A stretch of 64,000 bases of DNA from positions 10,638,251 to 10,702,250 of the forward strand of contig NC_060232.1 in NCBI RefSeq assembly GCF_021155775.2. Direction: 5' to 3'. The first letter of the stretch is position 1; every line of letters starts with the position of its first letter. The notes beneath the pieces were generated by a model that made no database searches, had not been told where the DNA came from, and saw nothing but the letters and a program-made list of their open reading frames with translations. Made by a program: the position numbers and the translations under genes. This document shows positions 51,495 to 62,614 of the stretch, piece after piece. The DNA is from Neodiprion pinetum. Lineage: Eukaryota > Arthropoda > Insecta > Hymenoptera > Diprionidae.

Positions 51495-53008
51495 AAAATC
51501 ATTCTTCGTGTCGGGACGAAGTCTGCAATTCCGAATAATAACTGCCGTTTCACAGAATAGTAAGAGAATAATAACATTTCAGATCCCAGCGCTTTCCCGT
51601 TTTATTGAAACATGAAAATACCTTAAATTTGTGCGAAGCACCAGGGAAAACGGAACGATGAGAGATACGAAAACGCTCAACGATGCAACAACGGTGCAGC
51701 TGGGGTACCTACAATATAATTTCCCTCACATTTTATCCGGATCGTGAGCAGCATACAAATCGAAGCGGCGCGTTCCTGATATATTTTGAATGAAGGTGAA
51801 AAGAAGGAAGGAAGCAGTTGTAACGAAGCGCACTTTTCTTCTTTCCACTATGGAAAACGCTGCTGCAGCTTTAACTGAAGCACTTAAACGCAGCTCTCTT
51901 GAACTGGTATATTTACCCCGTGGAATTGCATCATGTCCTCGAAATTGCATGCAATATAAATTCGCGCACATACGGTAGTTGATGTAAAAAAAAAGGTAGC
52001 TTCTTAAGAGGTGGAAGGCATTCCGTCTCATTTCCCAAAAATCTCAACTATCGTCCCCGTGAAATTGTCTTTTTTATTAAAATAAAATAAAAGCACCAGG
52101 ATATCTATTGGTGCATAAAATATACTGATTGAATGCATAGATTTTTCATCAAAGAAGGTATTTTTCGTGGGTATTGACCGCGTTTAATGTACTTTGCGAA
52201 AGGTTTTTGAACCGGAGGTGCCTTTTGGGGGGATAACTCGAGTCAAATGCGTTTATGACGAGCGTATATCGCCTACAGTTTTGTCGATTTTTTTTTTTTT
52301 TTTTTTTTTACAGGGAAAAGTAATTAAAAAAAAAAAAGAAAATTCACATGAAACAACTCGATTTGAATTACTCAAAGTTTGAATTTTTTATTTTCGCATT
52401 CAACTTATTTATCTATCCGACTGTTATATTCCAATCGAACGAGTTTCTAAACATACCCTCTCCGACATGAAATTTTATAAATTTTGTTAACTTTGCACGT
52501 AGAACCGTACGCCGTCAATTCTGCCGAAGTATAACGATGTTGAAGTTGGTCAAGCTAACGTGACGAAGTATTTGAATAAAAAGTTGCTACGTCGCAATTT
52601 TAAAATGACTTTGAAGAAGCCGAGTTTTCCAAACATCGGTAAATAAAGTTCTTGGTTACAAAAATGACCACAGTCAAAGGATCAGAAAATTCCAATCTTG
52701 CGAAATAACGATTCATCCGAAGCATGCATCGCTGAAAAAACGTTACTGCAACTCAGACTTTGTCAAAGACACGTCGAAGATAATCCCCGAAGAAGTTCGA
52801 CAAACGAGGTTGAAGCTAGTAACATTATCGTAACGAAACATTGGGGGAAAAAAATCACCATTTTCTTAACTTTGGACTCATTTACAACGGTTTACCAAAT
52901 TTCGGACAATTTCAAAATCCCCAAAATAACGCATTTTTCCCAGCAAGGAATCGTCGTGACAGCGTGACTAACTTCAACACGAGAACGAGAACGCTCGAAT
53001 CTCTCGTA
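51495..53008. other. No recognisable gene upstream of the 7SL RNA
   Basis: AT-rich. A T20 run is at about 52,289. The last 250 bases before the 7SL gene should hold its external promoter element, but I see no TATA box at the expected distance and cannot define it. Confidence 0.45.
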
Positions 53009-53308
53009 GCTGGGAGCGTGGCGTCTCCTGTAATCCGGCTACTCGGAGGCTGGCTACCGAGGAGGATCCCCCAGGTCGGGGTTAACCGTAGACGAGGGTC
53101 TTCGTTGACCGGACGTCCGCACCAAGCTCGCCATCGACATGGTCACCCCGGAGGAATCCGGGGTCCGTCCAGGTCAGCTAAGGAGAGGCGAATCGGGCCA
53201 GAGGGGAAACCCAGCAGCCAAAAGTCTCCGTGGTGAGCGGTGGTGGGTTCGCGCCCGCGAGTTGTAACTCGTCGACGGTCCGATCGGAGAGAATCGACCG
53301 GTGGCTTT
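53009..53308 (+). ncRNA. Signal recognition particle RNA (7SL RNA)
   Basis: This is the RNA scaffold of the signal recognition particle, which targets ribosomes making secreted proteins to the endoplasmic reticulum. The order of conserved blocks follows metazoan 7SL RNA. The 5' end has GCTGGGAGCGTGGCG, then CTGTAATCC with the UGU(A/N)R motif of the Alu domain, then GGCTACTCGGAGGCTGG. The centre has GTCCGCACCAAG and the helix-6 hairpin CCATCGACATGG (53131-53142). Helix 8 has its GNRA cap, GGG-GAAA-CCC (53203-53212), followed by the conserved AGCAG side of the asymmetric loop and CCAAAAGTCTCCGTG. The 3' Alu-side helix 5 strand then leads into a run of eight T (53306-53313), a Pol III terminator. 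Length, about 300, matches the family. An internal A-box-like GTGGCGTCTCC sits near the 5' end. There is no poly(A) tail or 5' truncation, so it looks like a gene and not a processed pseudogene. The 5' end is uncertain by two or three bases. Confidence 0.94.
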
Positions 53309-53556
53309 TTTTTAAACTTTATTTATTTATTTTTTCACTTTGCAGGTCGTTTTTGATCACAGTTTACGAAGAAAATGCGGCTAGTGTCTTTGCGCCGAAG
53401 AAAAAACCCCAATTTTTGAACGTGTGCAGTGATATCAGGGTGGGCCTTATTTGGGACCATTCTAAAATTGGTTTTAAATAAATAAGTAAATAGAAAGCTT
53501 ATCCAAAGCACAGGTCTGTATTTCAACTCTAAACCTTCTCGCAAGCTCTGTGGAGT

Positions 53557-53612
53557 ACGCTGAGAAAAATTTCATTTGTTACAGTGACTAGAAAAATTTA
53601 ATAAAACTGTTA
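53557..53612 (+). repeat. Dispersed repeat family 1, 5' end fragment (copy C)
   Basis: The stretch beginning GCTGAGAAAAATTTCATTTG closely matches the first ~55 bases of copy B, then similarity stops abruptly near 53612. It lies about 250 bases downstream of the 7SL RNA gene and looks like a truncated remnant. Confidence 0.65.
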
Positions 53613-55002
53613 TGAATGTTCATGCTCCCAAGAGGTTTAGCGGTTTCAAATTGATGGCAAAAAATTCATCGAAAATTTGTGCTCTCTGTGTATCAAATCC
53701 GAGAGTTTGCTTCGTGATCGAAGTATCTTATAGAAGTGACATGGGGAAAATTTTGTTTTCTCAGTGAAATTTTATAAGTCGTTTGAAGAATGTACTGAAT
53801 TATAAGAAAAAAAAAAAATAATAATTCTGTAATAAATTGTATTTTCATGTCTTTGCAAACTCCCAACGGTGTCATGAAATAGCGAAATAACGCAAGTTTA
53901 AATAATAGAATGCATCGCTACATTAACATTACGAACTTCAACCTTGCATATTTTTCTCCAGTTTTCACCCCACTTTCTGATGTTTCAATTTCTTCTTTCA
54001 CACGCATGAGCGTGTTTGAATTACAGAATTGTTGAAGCGGTGGTTTTCTCCCGGCTTCTTTTTATTTTCTTATTTTATTTTTCCTCCTCCACCGACATAT
54101 TTTCCACTCGATACTCGACTGAAACGTTTTCACGAAGCCTCTGTGAGACGGTAAAAGCGTGGCTGGTTTGTATAAACGACGACAGGTAACGACGTTCGCG
54201 AGAGTGACAATGACGGAGGATATTTTAGATCGACGGACGAAAGAAAATTCCACAATTTTCCCACTTCGATCGTACATGTACACGAGTTATATAAGCGCGC
54301 GTAACATTTTGCACGTGGAATTGACGATGAACCTGTATGAGGACAAAGACGTGTAGATACCGAAAAATATCGACAATGATGGGATCGGACGGTCACACAG
54401 AGATATTCGCATGGTTGAAACTAAGCTTCGATACAACTTTGTGCTTCACGTAAAACGTCGGCCTGTATAAACCATCCGAAACAATGAATCCATATTATTT
54501 TCAGCCGGATAGACGGAAAGAAAAGACTACAGTGTTCAAAAGTTATTTTTGTAAATAGTTAACGTTTTTTTTTTCGTTTTAATATTCATTCATTTCACAT
54601 CTTGTTTAGTTCAATTTCTTTGTAATCTTTGTTACTGCATAATGAAAAGATTTTTGTTAGCAATTTTAGTTTTATATACCGTCAACGAATTTTCGACAAG
54701 TTTCACTCAAATGTGTTCCTAACATATTATATGTACTAATTGAATCGGATGCGTGGTCCGAATGATTATCAATTCTCGACTAAAATCCATCATATAGCAT
54801 TATTTTATCGGTAGTTAGATTCTAATATTCATTAAATCTATTGCAGTTTAAAGAGAAAGAAAAAACAAAATCACACCTGAATATTTTCACGGTATGAATA
54901 TTTGTTTACATTAAGTATCAACGAGTATTTGAGCGTGATTAAACAAATGAAAGAAAAAAGAAATAATCAGTCAAAGAGTTGTTAGTTTACCAAACACAAT
55001 TT

Positions 55003-55320
55003 TCAGGGTGACCACAAATTTTTGGCGAAAAAATTACATCGCATTTTCAGGAATTTTTCCCAGTTCTAGTGATTTACTAAAACCTAAATCGATCAGCTTA
55101 TTAACTTTATATTGGGTTCAAAGTCGATTCGAATTGAAGAAAAATATAATGTTGAAAAAAGTCTATTTAAGCCAACTTATTTTCTCGACGAAAAAAAGTA
55201 AACTTGTTGCCTAAAAAAATTATTTCTAATTCCAATGATAGAAAACTGATACTCTCAGTTTTTCCTATGACCAAATTAAAAATCCCATGACTATTATAGG
55301 TTTTCCATGACCTCTTTTAA
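55003..55320 (+). repeat. Degenerate interspersed repeat (CCATGACC / TTTTCC-type)
   Basis: Starts CAGGGTGACCACAAATTTTT and ends with CCCATGACTATTATAGG, TTTTCCATGACC. These tokens resemble a repeat class with the words CCTGACATTTCC and GGTTTTCC, a related stretch of which occurs at 57,550-57,605. The similarity between the two is in short words only, so the shared origin is an inference. Confidence 0.35.
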
Positions 55321-57549
55321 ATACTGATTTTACACATAGCACAAGTATTTATATCGCGTAAAAAGTAGCTTTTCTGTGAGAATACATTTCTCATGGAGTG
55401 TTTCATAATACATATACATGAAAACGGCGGTCGTGCAGTGTGCAAATGCGGAGAAACTCATACCGACGAAGCAGAAATATTGAATAGGTTCAACTATATG
55501 GCGTAGATTTTCTCTTTCCGCGTGATACTCGTAAAATGAGTGAGAAAAGAAAGGGCGACAAAATGAAAAAAAAAAAAAATGGAATGGAAATACAGCTTTG
55601 AAGAAAACCTTTTGAAGGGATTCTCATAACGGTCCATGCAAACTCGAGGCGCCTATAACATTACGCATCATTCCTTCCATGGCTTTACACTAAACACGCA
55701 ATGAAAATAAAAAAAAAAATCATCGTCCTAGGAATGAATTGATTTTTGTCGTTGGCGTTATTTTAATATTATTTATGACTAATTCGTCGTTTCGAACGTT
55801 AATTTTTACTCAAATGTTACGACTTTAAAAGGCAAACTCGAATGTGATTAACAAATCATGACAAAATAAGTGATTTGAATCATTTGGAATATTATTGACT
55901 GACTGGCGTGTAGTGACACTTAAAAATGAACAAAATGCGACCGTTGCCAGAATATTGAAACTACTTCTCGTATACATTAAGTCTATGAAGTATAGATATA
56001 AATCTAGCAAGATAACACATACGTATAACATCATCGAGGGAAACAAAGTGAAACAGTAAATTATACAGATCAAGAATGACGTCCGTCTTTTGATAAATTC
56101 GTAAAGATATTTTTTTTTTCGATTAAGGAGATGTTTTGTTTGAAATCAAACTCGCGTGGATCGAATTTTATTGTACATTTCGAGTCTTTGTTTCGTCATT
56201 TCTTTCATTTCAACCATTTTTCGTTCAATTTCAGCACCCGATAAGCGCTTAATCGATGAAAATTGATAAATTACCAGTAGCTTTTATTCTTCCAGCAGCT
56301 GGACAAGCGTCTTAATATCGTCGTATATATATACATATGTGAATGTAAGTCAGAACGAATTCGACTACATAAATTTACAGATATTTCCGAATCGCCCTGC
56401 ATTCTTTCAATCCCTTTTTTTTCCCTGCAAATTTATCATTTTACGCACCGGAATATGTATATACAGGCTACAATATAGGTAGACGGAGCGCAAATTTTAT
56501 CGCTGGCAGGAAATAAAGGGTGGGGTGGGGGGCGGTTTGAAAATAAAAAGTCGATATTGAAAGAACAAAACGGGTGAAAACGATGAAAAAGAAGAAATGT
56601 ACGCTTTTCGCACGACTTGATTCCGGAAGTGACAGAATGTTAAATAGATTTGCCAGCGACGCGCTGAACGGACGAACGAAAAAGAGAGAAGAGGAAATAA
56701 TACTACTGGCTATGGAGAAAAATCATTTAAATTTTGAATAATCGGTTTTGTTTTTCAATTGTTTTTATTACACGCCCTGCAGGAGCAGAGCGATGCTGGA
56801 TGGCGGCGCCAGGACGTGACCGGAAATATGGCGAACCGCAGGAAGGAACTATGCAGGGTAAAAAAGTAAAAACGAAAAAATAAAGCGAACGGTATAAAAT
56901 TACAATAGCGGCAGAACGGCATGCTGCACCTCACTCCACACACAATGCACGCGGCCTCTGAACACTAAAAACTAAAAACTAAAAACTTGGGTCATAATTG
57001 GCGGAAGTGGTCGCACCGTTGCGGGCTCTGATAATTTCACAGACTTGACTCGTCTTCTCATTTCATACACCAACTTTATACGAGTTGGAAGAAGTAAAAT
57101 CGGAAGGGCGCCCCTACCAGTGTAAAAAAATCGTATAAAAATTACAACACATTCACTGTAGAATGTCTTGTGAAATTGACGAACTAAATTATAGGACTCG
57201 GGGTTCGCTCGCTTTTTCAAATCTGAAATTCCCCGAGTTTTACGGATCCCAGTAAGCTTTCAAGGAATGTGCCGCTGATTATTGACAATTTTTTTATACA
57301 TTAGTATCAATACCTTTAATATTATCTGGTAACTGACTTACTGTCTGGCTATTAATTTACAAACAACAGCCTGCGATTTTCCGTAAGAAAAAAACAAAAC
57401 AAGTTTTGGTATTAAATAATATACATAGAATGTATGACGTGGTTTGACGAAACAAAATTTCAAGTGAAATTTTGTTGTACTTGACATTGACAGTACATAC
57501 TTTATATAAAAACAAGTTTGTTACTTAGAAAGACTAAAAATTTCAGTCT

Positions 57550-57605
57550 TGTTTTCGAAATTCCCTGACATTTCCCGGTTTTCCAGGTTTTCCCTGTTTT
57601 CCCTA
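57550..57605 (+). repeat. Short repeat remnant rich in TTCCC/GGTTTTCC words
   Basis: CGAAATTCCCTGACATTTCC is followed by GGTTTTCCAGG and TTTTCCCTGTTTTCCCTAAG. The internal words repeat imperfectly and recall the stretch at 55,003-55,320. There is no coding potential. Confidence 0.35.
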
Positions 57606-58073
57606 AGTCGATAATTAATTGAACTTTAATTTGCGTGCACTGATGTGGAATTTAATATATCTATATTAAATTCAACAGTGTATCTGACGCATCATTTTTA
57701 TTGTCATTATCGTTCAGTTCCCTTTCATACATTTCCCGATACAACCATTTTTTTGCCTGGTTTCCGAATGCCCAAATTTTCTACTATTTTCAATGTTTCA
57801 CGTTTCAATGAAGAACAACATGTTTTGACGAACAAGACGCATCGTTTCCAGTTCTAACGATACATTGGTCGTTGGTTTTCCCCAGAGAACCGGTTTACGC
57901 TATTTTATTTTACCAACTGGTTATTCCAGAATTCAATGATCACATTATAAATGTGACTACAGATGTTTTCAAATATTCATTACCCTGATGATCGTGGCGG
58001 ATAAACGAACTTCTGTATAATAGGAGTTTTGTATTCATATACATGCCATAGCATTCTCTTTGTTTCTACATTC

Positions 58074-58430
58074 TACCGGGTGTCCCATTTTAATCTTACA
58101 CCTGACTCATCTCGGAAAATACGACTCCGGTCGATTATTGAGTATAATAAAACTTTTAGGGTTCGAAGGGGGACGTTTCGAAAAAAAATTTATTTTGGTT
58201 TAAAATAAAAAATGACGGCGTTAAGATGGCCAAAATGTTTTTTCTAAATTGAACATACAGAGCACATTTATTTAATTTTATAGTAAAACTTCAACACAGG
58301 TTATCTATGAATCAAAATTCCTCAAATGTACCAGCCTCAAAAAAAAAGTTATCCGATCGGGCTGGAAATTGGGCTAATTGTTGTCTTATCGCGTGGTATT
58401 ATTCACACCGAAAATTAATTCATTTCGACA
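58074..58430 (+). repeat. Probable transposon remnant beginning CCGGGTGTCCCA
   Basis: The start ACCGGGTGTCCCATTTTA is of the kind found at ends of insect DNA transposons, and the following ~350 bases differ in texture from the flanks (ACTCCGGTCGATTATTGAG; GGGGGACGTTTCG). I could not find a matching inverted end, so both the boundaries and the class are uncertain. Confidence 0.35.
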
Positions 58431-59484
58431 AATATATATATATAATTAAATTATAAACCCTTCAGTACTATCTCGCATATGGCATTAATTGGATGCAAAG
58501 AACCCGAGTTACTTGGCAGACAAATTCTGAGTATTCAAACTTGACGAGATATCGCCCTGATGGACTGCTACTTACCCAAACTCATTCCGCGCTCTCTCAT
58601 AGTCGGTATATTAATTCATTACCATCTTTCAACAACGACGTACAAACAAACAAATGCAGAGTATTTTGACCCGGCAATTAGAAAATCTACCTTTTGAGGC
58701 TCCATCAGTTGCCCAATTCTTGCTCAGAGGAATAAATATCATTAGAATGCAAATATCCATATCTTCAAGCCAGGATGTAATGCAAATTTACGTTAAACAA
58801 TAATTTACATACCATATTTTATATGCGCGAATCTGATATTGACACGTGTATTTTGAAAAATGCTAAATAGACATCCCGGTGAGTCGGAACCATCTTTGCA
58901 GTATCTGTCCGATTTTCAGACTACACGGAATAAAGCCCCGAAGCATCGGTGGCTTACCGTAATAGATTAACCAAAGCTTCCAAATTTTATCGCAAATATA
59001 ATAATTCGTCTGAAAAATCTGACAGAAGTTAAAATAATTGTGAGTATCCAATTTTCTTGTTTGTAATCCATGGTTGAATCCTTCCACGTGGTACTTTCGG
59101 AAACGAATCGGTTCAAAGCTTATAAATCATAGATAAAGCTCAAGCTAATAGAGTTGAGTAAAACCGAATAATATCAAACAGTTACTTGAATTTCAAACAC
59201 AATAAATCAAAAATAAAACGTGAGTACTTTGGCAAATACCATTTTTGGCGATAGCCATTTGGAAGAAGAAGAAGAAAATGCGTGTGTTTCGATTTCTTTG
59301 CACACAACGTTACTCCTTTTGAAATCAATACCGACAATTATTGCGCTCGAAGCCTAACATTGATGAAATATCTGAATTCGATGCGTCAATCCGACGGCAT
59401 CTGGTTCATGACGTAAATTGACAAGCTATTTTTCTCTGCATTAGATTCGAGTATACCGGCGTTGAAGTAGAACGCGAGAAGACG

Positions 59485-62401
59485 ATGTTGTCGTGCTGCC
59501 TGAAAGAAGACCTTGTCCTACCGCTATTCGTGGCAATTTTCTTTTCTTTAAGCTGTGCTTCAGCGGTGAAAAATAATCAACCTGAAGTGACAATTTGTCA
59601 AGGAATCCTGCGAGGAAAAATACTGACGACGTACAGTAATCGAAGTGTGTCAGCTTTCTTGGGAATTCCTTACGCGCAACCACCGATTGGAAATCTCCGG
59701 TTGGTAGAATATGTGAAGTTTAATAATAAATACAGGGCGTTGAAAAAAAGTGGATACACCTGGATAGCACGAAAACGAAGTAACTTAGAGATAAACTGAT
59801 AATAGATTCCCAAGCTTAACATTGTATTTAATTTATGTTGCGTGTTGTCCGAATTAATTACCTTCAACGTGACTAAATTAAAGTAGCAAATCTACTAAAC
59901 TATCTCCATAGCCATTTTTAGTATATCCACCGGCGGCGTCCTATCTGGCATTAGTGAATTCTTTCTCTACTCCACCGTTTTCGCAATAGCCCTTGTAACA
60001 TTGATTGGTCCATTTTACATCGTAGATTCGCAAATCCAGTGGCAGCTGATGGTTGGAAAGGAACTCGAAACGCTACTGTAGATTCGAATGAATGCCCTCA
60101 GATCTCATTGTTCAGCAAGAAAATAAACGGGGACGAGGATTGCTTGTATCTGAATGTATACACGCCACAGGTAATTATGGATTTGCAATAATGTTGCTCA
60201 CTGCTTCGGACGATGAAAATATCATTTAAATCAACTCTATAAATGAGGTGAGTCAGTTTAATGGGGTGATTGTGCTTTCAGCTTCCCAAAAATTCAATCT
60301 CGCGACTACTTCCGGTGATGGTGTTCTTTCACGGTGGAGAATTCATCATTGGAAGCGATACTTCATCGGTTTATGGCCCAGAATTCCTCCTCGACAAAGA
60401 TGTGATTCTCGTAACCTTGAACTATCGTCTAGGACCATTAGGATATTTGAGCACCGGCGACAAGGTAGCTTCCGGAAATTGGGGCTTGAAGGACCAGATC
60501 CTAGCCCTGAAATGGGTTCAAAGTAATGTCAAGTACTTCGGAGGCGATCCTGATCAGGTCACGCTGTTCGGGCAAAGTACAGGCGCGGGTTCGGTTCATC
60601 TTCTGACAATGATGGATATCACGATTGGTAAATAACAAGTTGAATCGAAACTCAAATACAAAAGGTGCTTCCGGTGAGGTTTCGTTTCCTTGCGACGAGT
60701 CTTGAGTCAAATTATAACGAGTCAAGGTCCATATCCTTCGTGATAAAGTCTGGCTCATACATTTTCAAACGTAATACATTTACGCTCCTCATAAGGATAT
60801 CGAACCTCCCATTTTCTACTTCTGCAGGGCTCTTTCACAGATACATAACGGAAAGTGGATCCGCACTTGCGGCATGGGCTTATAGACCAAGCGGCCCATA
60901 TGCTAGCCAAGCATTTGACCTTGGTAAATATGTTGGCTGTTTCAATACATCAACGGATCCCCTGATTGAATGCTTGCGGACAGTCGATGTTTCCAATATT
61001 TTAGGTTCTTACCCGAAATTCTATGATTGGCAATCATTTCCGTTAATCGTGTGGGGCCCAACTGATGAACCAAATATCGATGGTGCCATTCTCACTGACA
61101 GTCCCCAAAATTTGATTCGCAATGGTCGGGTTCGAGATTTGCCTTGGGTTTCAGGTGTTTGTCGAGATGACGGATTAGCTATGTCTATACGTAAGTACAA
61201 CTAGCTACCAAGTAATCGTTTTGAATTCTTAACTGTTTTCGAAAATTTGAATACCTCAATTCGTAACGCATAAATTATTGGTACTTGATTGACTTTATCC
61301 AAGTGAGTTGATTTAATTCAAAAAAATCTTTATGTGAGTATTCATGAATTACTCATTACGTACTTTTTAAATCATGTGTCGATTTTCAAGTCTCATGCAA
61401 CTTCCATCCGAGAACTCGACGTGATTTCTCGTAACACGTATAGAAAGGCTTGGGTGTTTTTTTTTTTTTTTTAATGTTTTTCATTTGGCAATAACTCGAA
61501 ATATTGCAGCAACTATCGTGGCATGCTTTTGCAACTTTTATATCCAATTAGGAGTGATCGTAGGGTCTGTTTCGTTTTTCAACCTACTATCAAACTTCTT
61601 TTTACATTGTTTTCAGCTTTTTATGAAAATGAGACACTGGTTGATTACTTTCTGGAAAACTTCGACAGCATCTTACCTATTTTTTTAAACTGGAAGTATT
61701 TACCGGGTTCAGGAACCGCTTGGGTTGAAGACATCAAGTCGTACTACTTCAAAAATTTTGAAGCCGACAAAAACGTGGTGGGTAGTATGGATATTTCAAT
61801 TGCAACAAAGTTTTGAATGGCAACAAATTATAATTCTGTTATGTGGCAGATACTGGCAAACCTAACAGTCCTTGTGAGTGACGTTTATTTCAACTACCCG
61901 GCTTACGACGCACTGCGACAGCAGTTTGCAACGGCTGTGAATCCACAATATTTTTACACATTCGATTACCGTGGTGCATTAAGCTTGTCGTACGCGTATG
62001 GCGGTACTAAGTCTTATTGCGGCGTGCCACATGGTGAGGAACTACTATACCTATTCCCAAATAACAACGAAACTCGAAGCAAGAAAGATTATGAAATGGT
62101 GAACGTTATGTTGGAATTGTGGACGTCTTTCGCTATCCATGGGTGAGCTGGTTTGGGTATTAAACATGAGAGTGGACTTTTTACTAGCATTCATTTTAAA
62201 ACTTCAAGTCAATAACATGTTTCCAGAACACCCACGAGTCCGGCTTTTGGTAACAACACGAAATGGGAACCATTTTCAATCACGAAGGCCAACAATCTTC
62301 ACATCGGAAATAAATCCAATCTCGGACTCACCGTTGAATATCCCTATTTCAAAGAACGTCTACAGTTTTGGGATGAGCTGAAAGCTAAGGTGCCGTTATA
62401 A
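59485..62401 (+). CDS. Secreted carboxylesterase (COE family, esterase E4 / venom carboxylesterase-like), seven exons
   Basis: Alpha/beta-hydrolase that should cleave carboxylic esters outside the cell or in the secretory pathway. The exons I infer are 59485-59699, 60026-60170, 60282-60627, 60828-61190, 61617-61777, 61850-62142 and 62227-62401. All introns are GT-AG and phases agree, giving 1,698 bases and 565 residues, normal for the family. The start has A at -3 and opens a hydrophobic signal peptide (about residues 1-27). Family motifs in order: GIPYAQPPIGNLRFANP (exons 1-2 join), EDCLYLNVY, FFHGGEF (oxyanion hole, 137-139), NYRLGPLGYLS, GNWGLKDQ, GQSTGAGS (nucleophile Ser219), GVCRDDG (acid position Asp350) and GVPHGEELLYLF (His471). 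Two oddities: the elbow is GQSTG where GQSAG is usual, and Asp replaces the usual Glu. The donor after CTCCG in exon 1, not the GTAG four bases later, is needed to give RFANP. Exon 5 probably ends at 61777; a TGA at 61814 lies in the 72-base intron. The clade within the family is not resolved; juvenile hormone esterase is possible but not supported. Confidence 0.94.
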
Positions 62402-62608
62402 TCAGTGCGTTGCATTTCTTCGGTCGCGCACTTGATCATAAAAATTCTGGAATGCACATCCAGTAATTTACTTCACATTGGCAATTTTTTTGCATTTTAT
62501 TGTAATCCTTATGGGATGTTGATCACTTCAGTGCAATTCAGGCTAAGGGTAAATATTATTATCACCTTTGTTGAATGTAAAACGTGAAGATTGAAGTAAC
62601 GAATGAAT

Positions 62609-62614
62609 AATAAA
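62609..62614 (+). terminator. Polyadenylation signal AATAAA of the esterase gene
   Basis: A canonical AATAAA lies 208 bases after the esterase stop codon. It is followed within about 30 bases by a GT-rich stretch (TTGTTGTGCAACATTGTTTGG), the usual downstream element. This predicts a 3' UTR of roughly 230 bases. The cleavage site itself cannot be read from sequence. Confidence 0.6.

Larger units (their letters stand above)
53613..59484. other. Intergenic region between the 7SL RNA and the esterase
   Basis: AT-rich with repeat remnants at 55.0-55.3, 57.55-57.6 and 58.07-58.43 kb. The esterase promoter should lie in the last few hundred bases. I see no clear TATA box; CTCTGCATTAG at 59,435-59,446 resembles a splice acceptor, so a non-coding first exon further upstream is possible. 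Confidence 0.45.

Noticed and set aside
59735..59790. ACAGGGCGTTGAAAAAAAG in intron 1, transposon-end-like
   Set aside because: No matching inverted end or target duplication could be found.
59700..59799. Continuation of the esterase first exon to the TGA near 59,799
   Set aside because: Translation after CTCCG loses family similarity, and GTTGGT at 59,700 followed by exon 2 restores the RFANP motif, so this stretch is intron 1.
60665..60827. Upstream extension of the fourth esterase exon
   Set aside because: The frame happens to be open, but family similarity starts only after the CTGCAG acceptor at 60,827.
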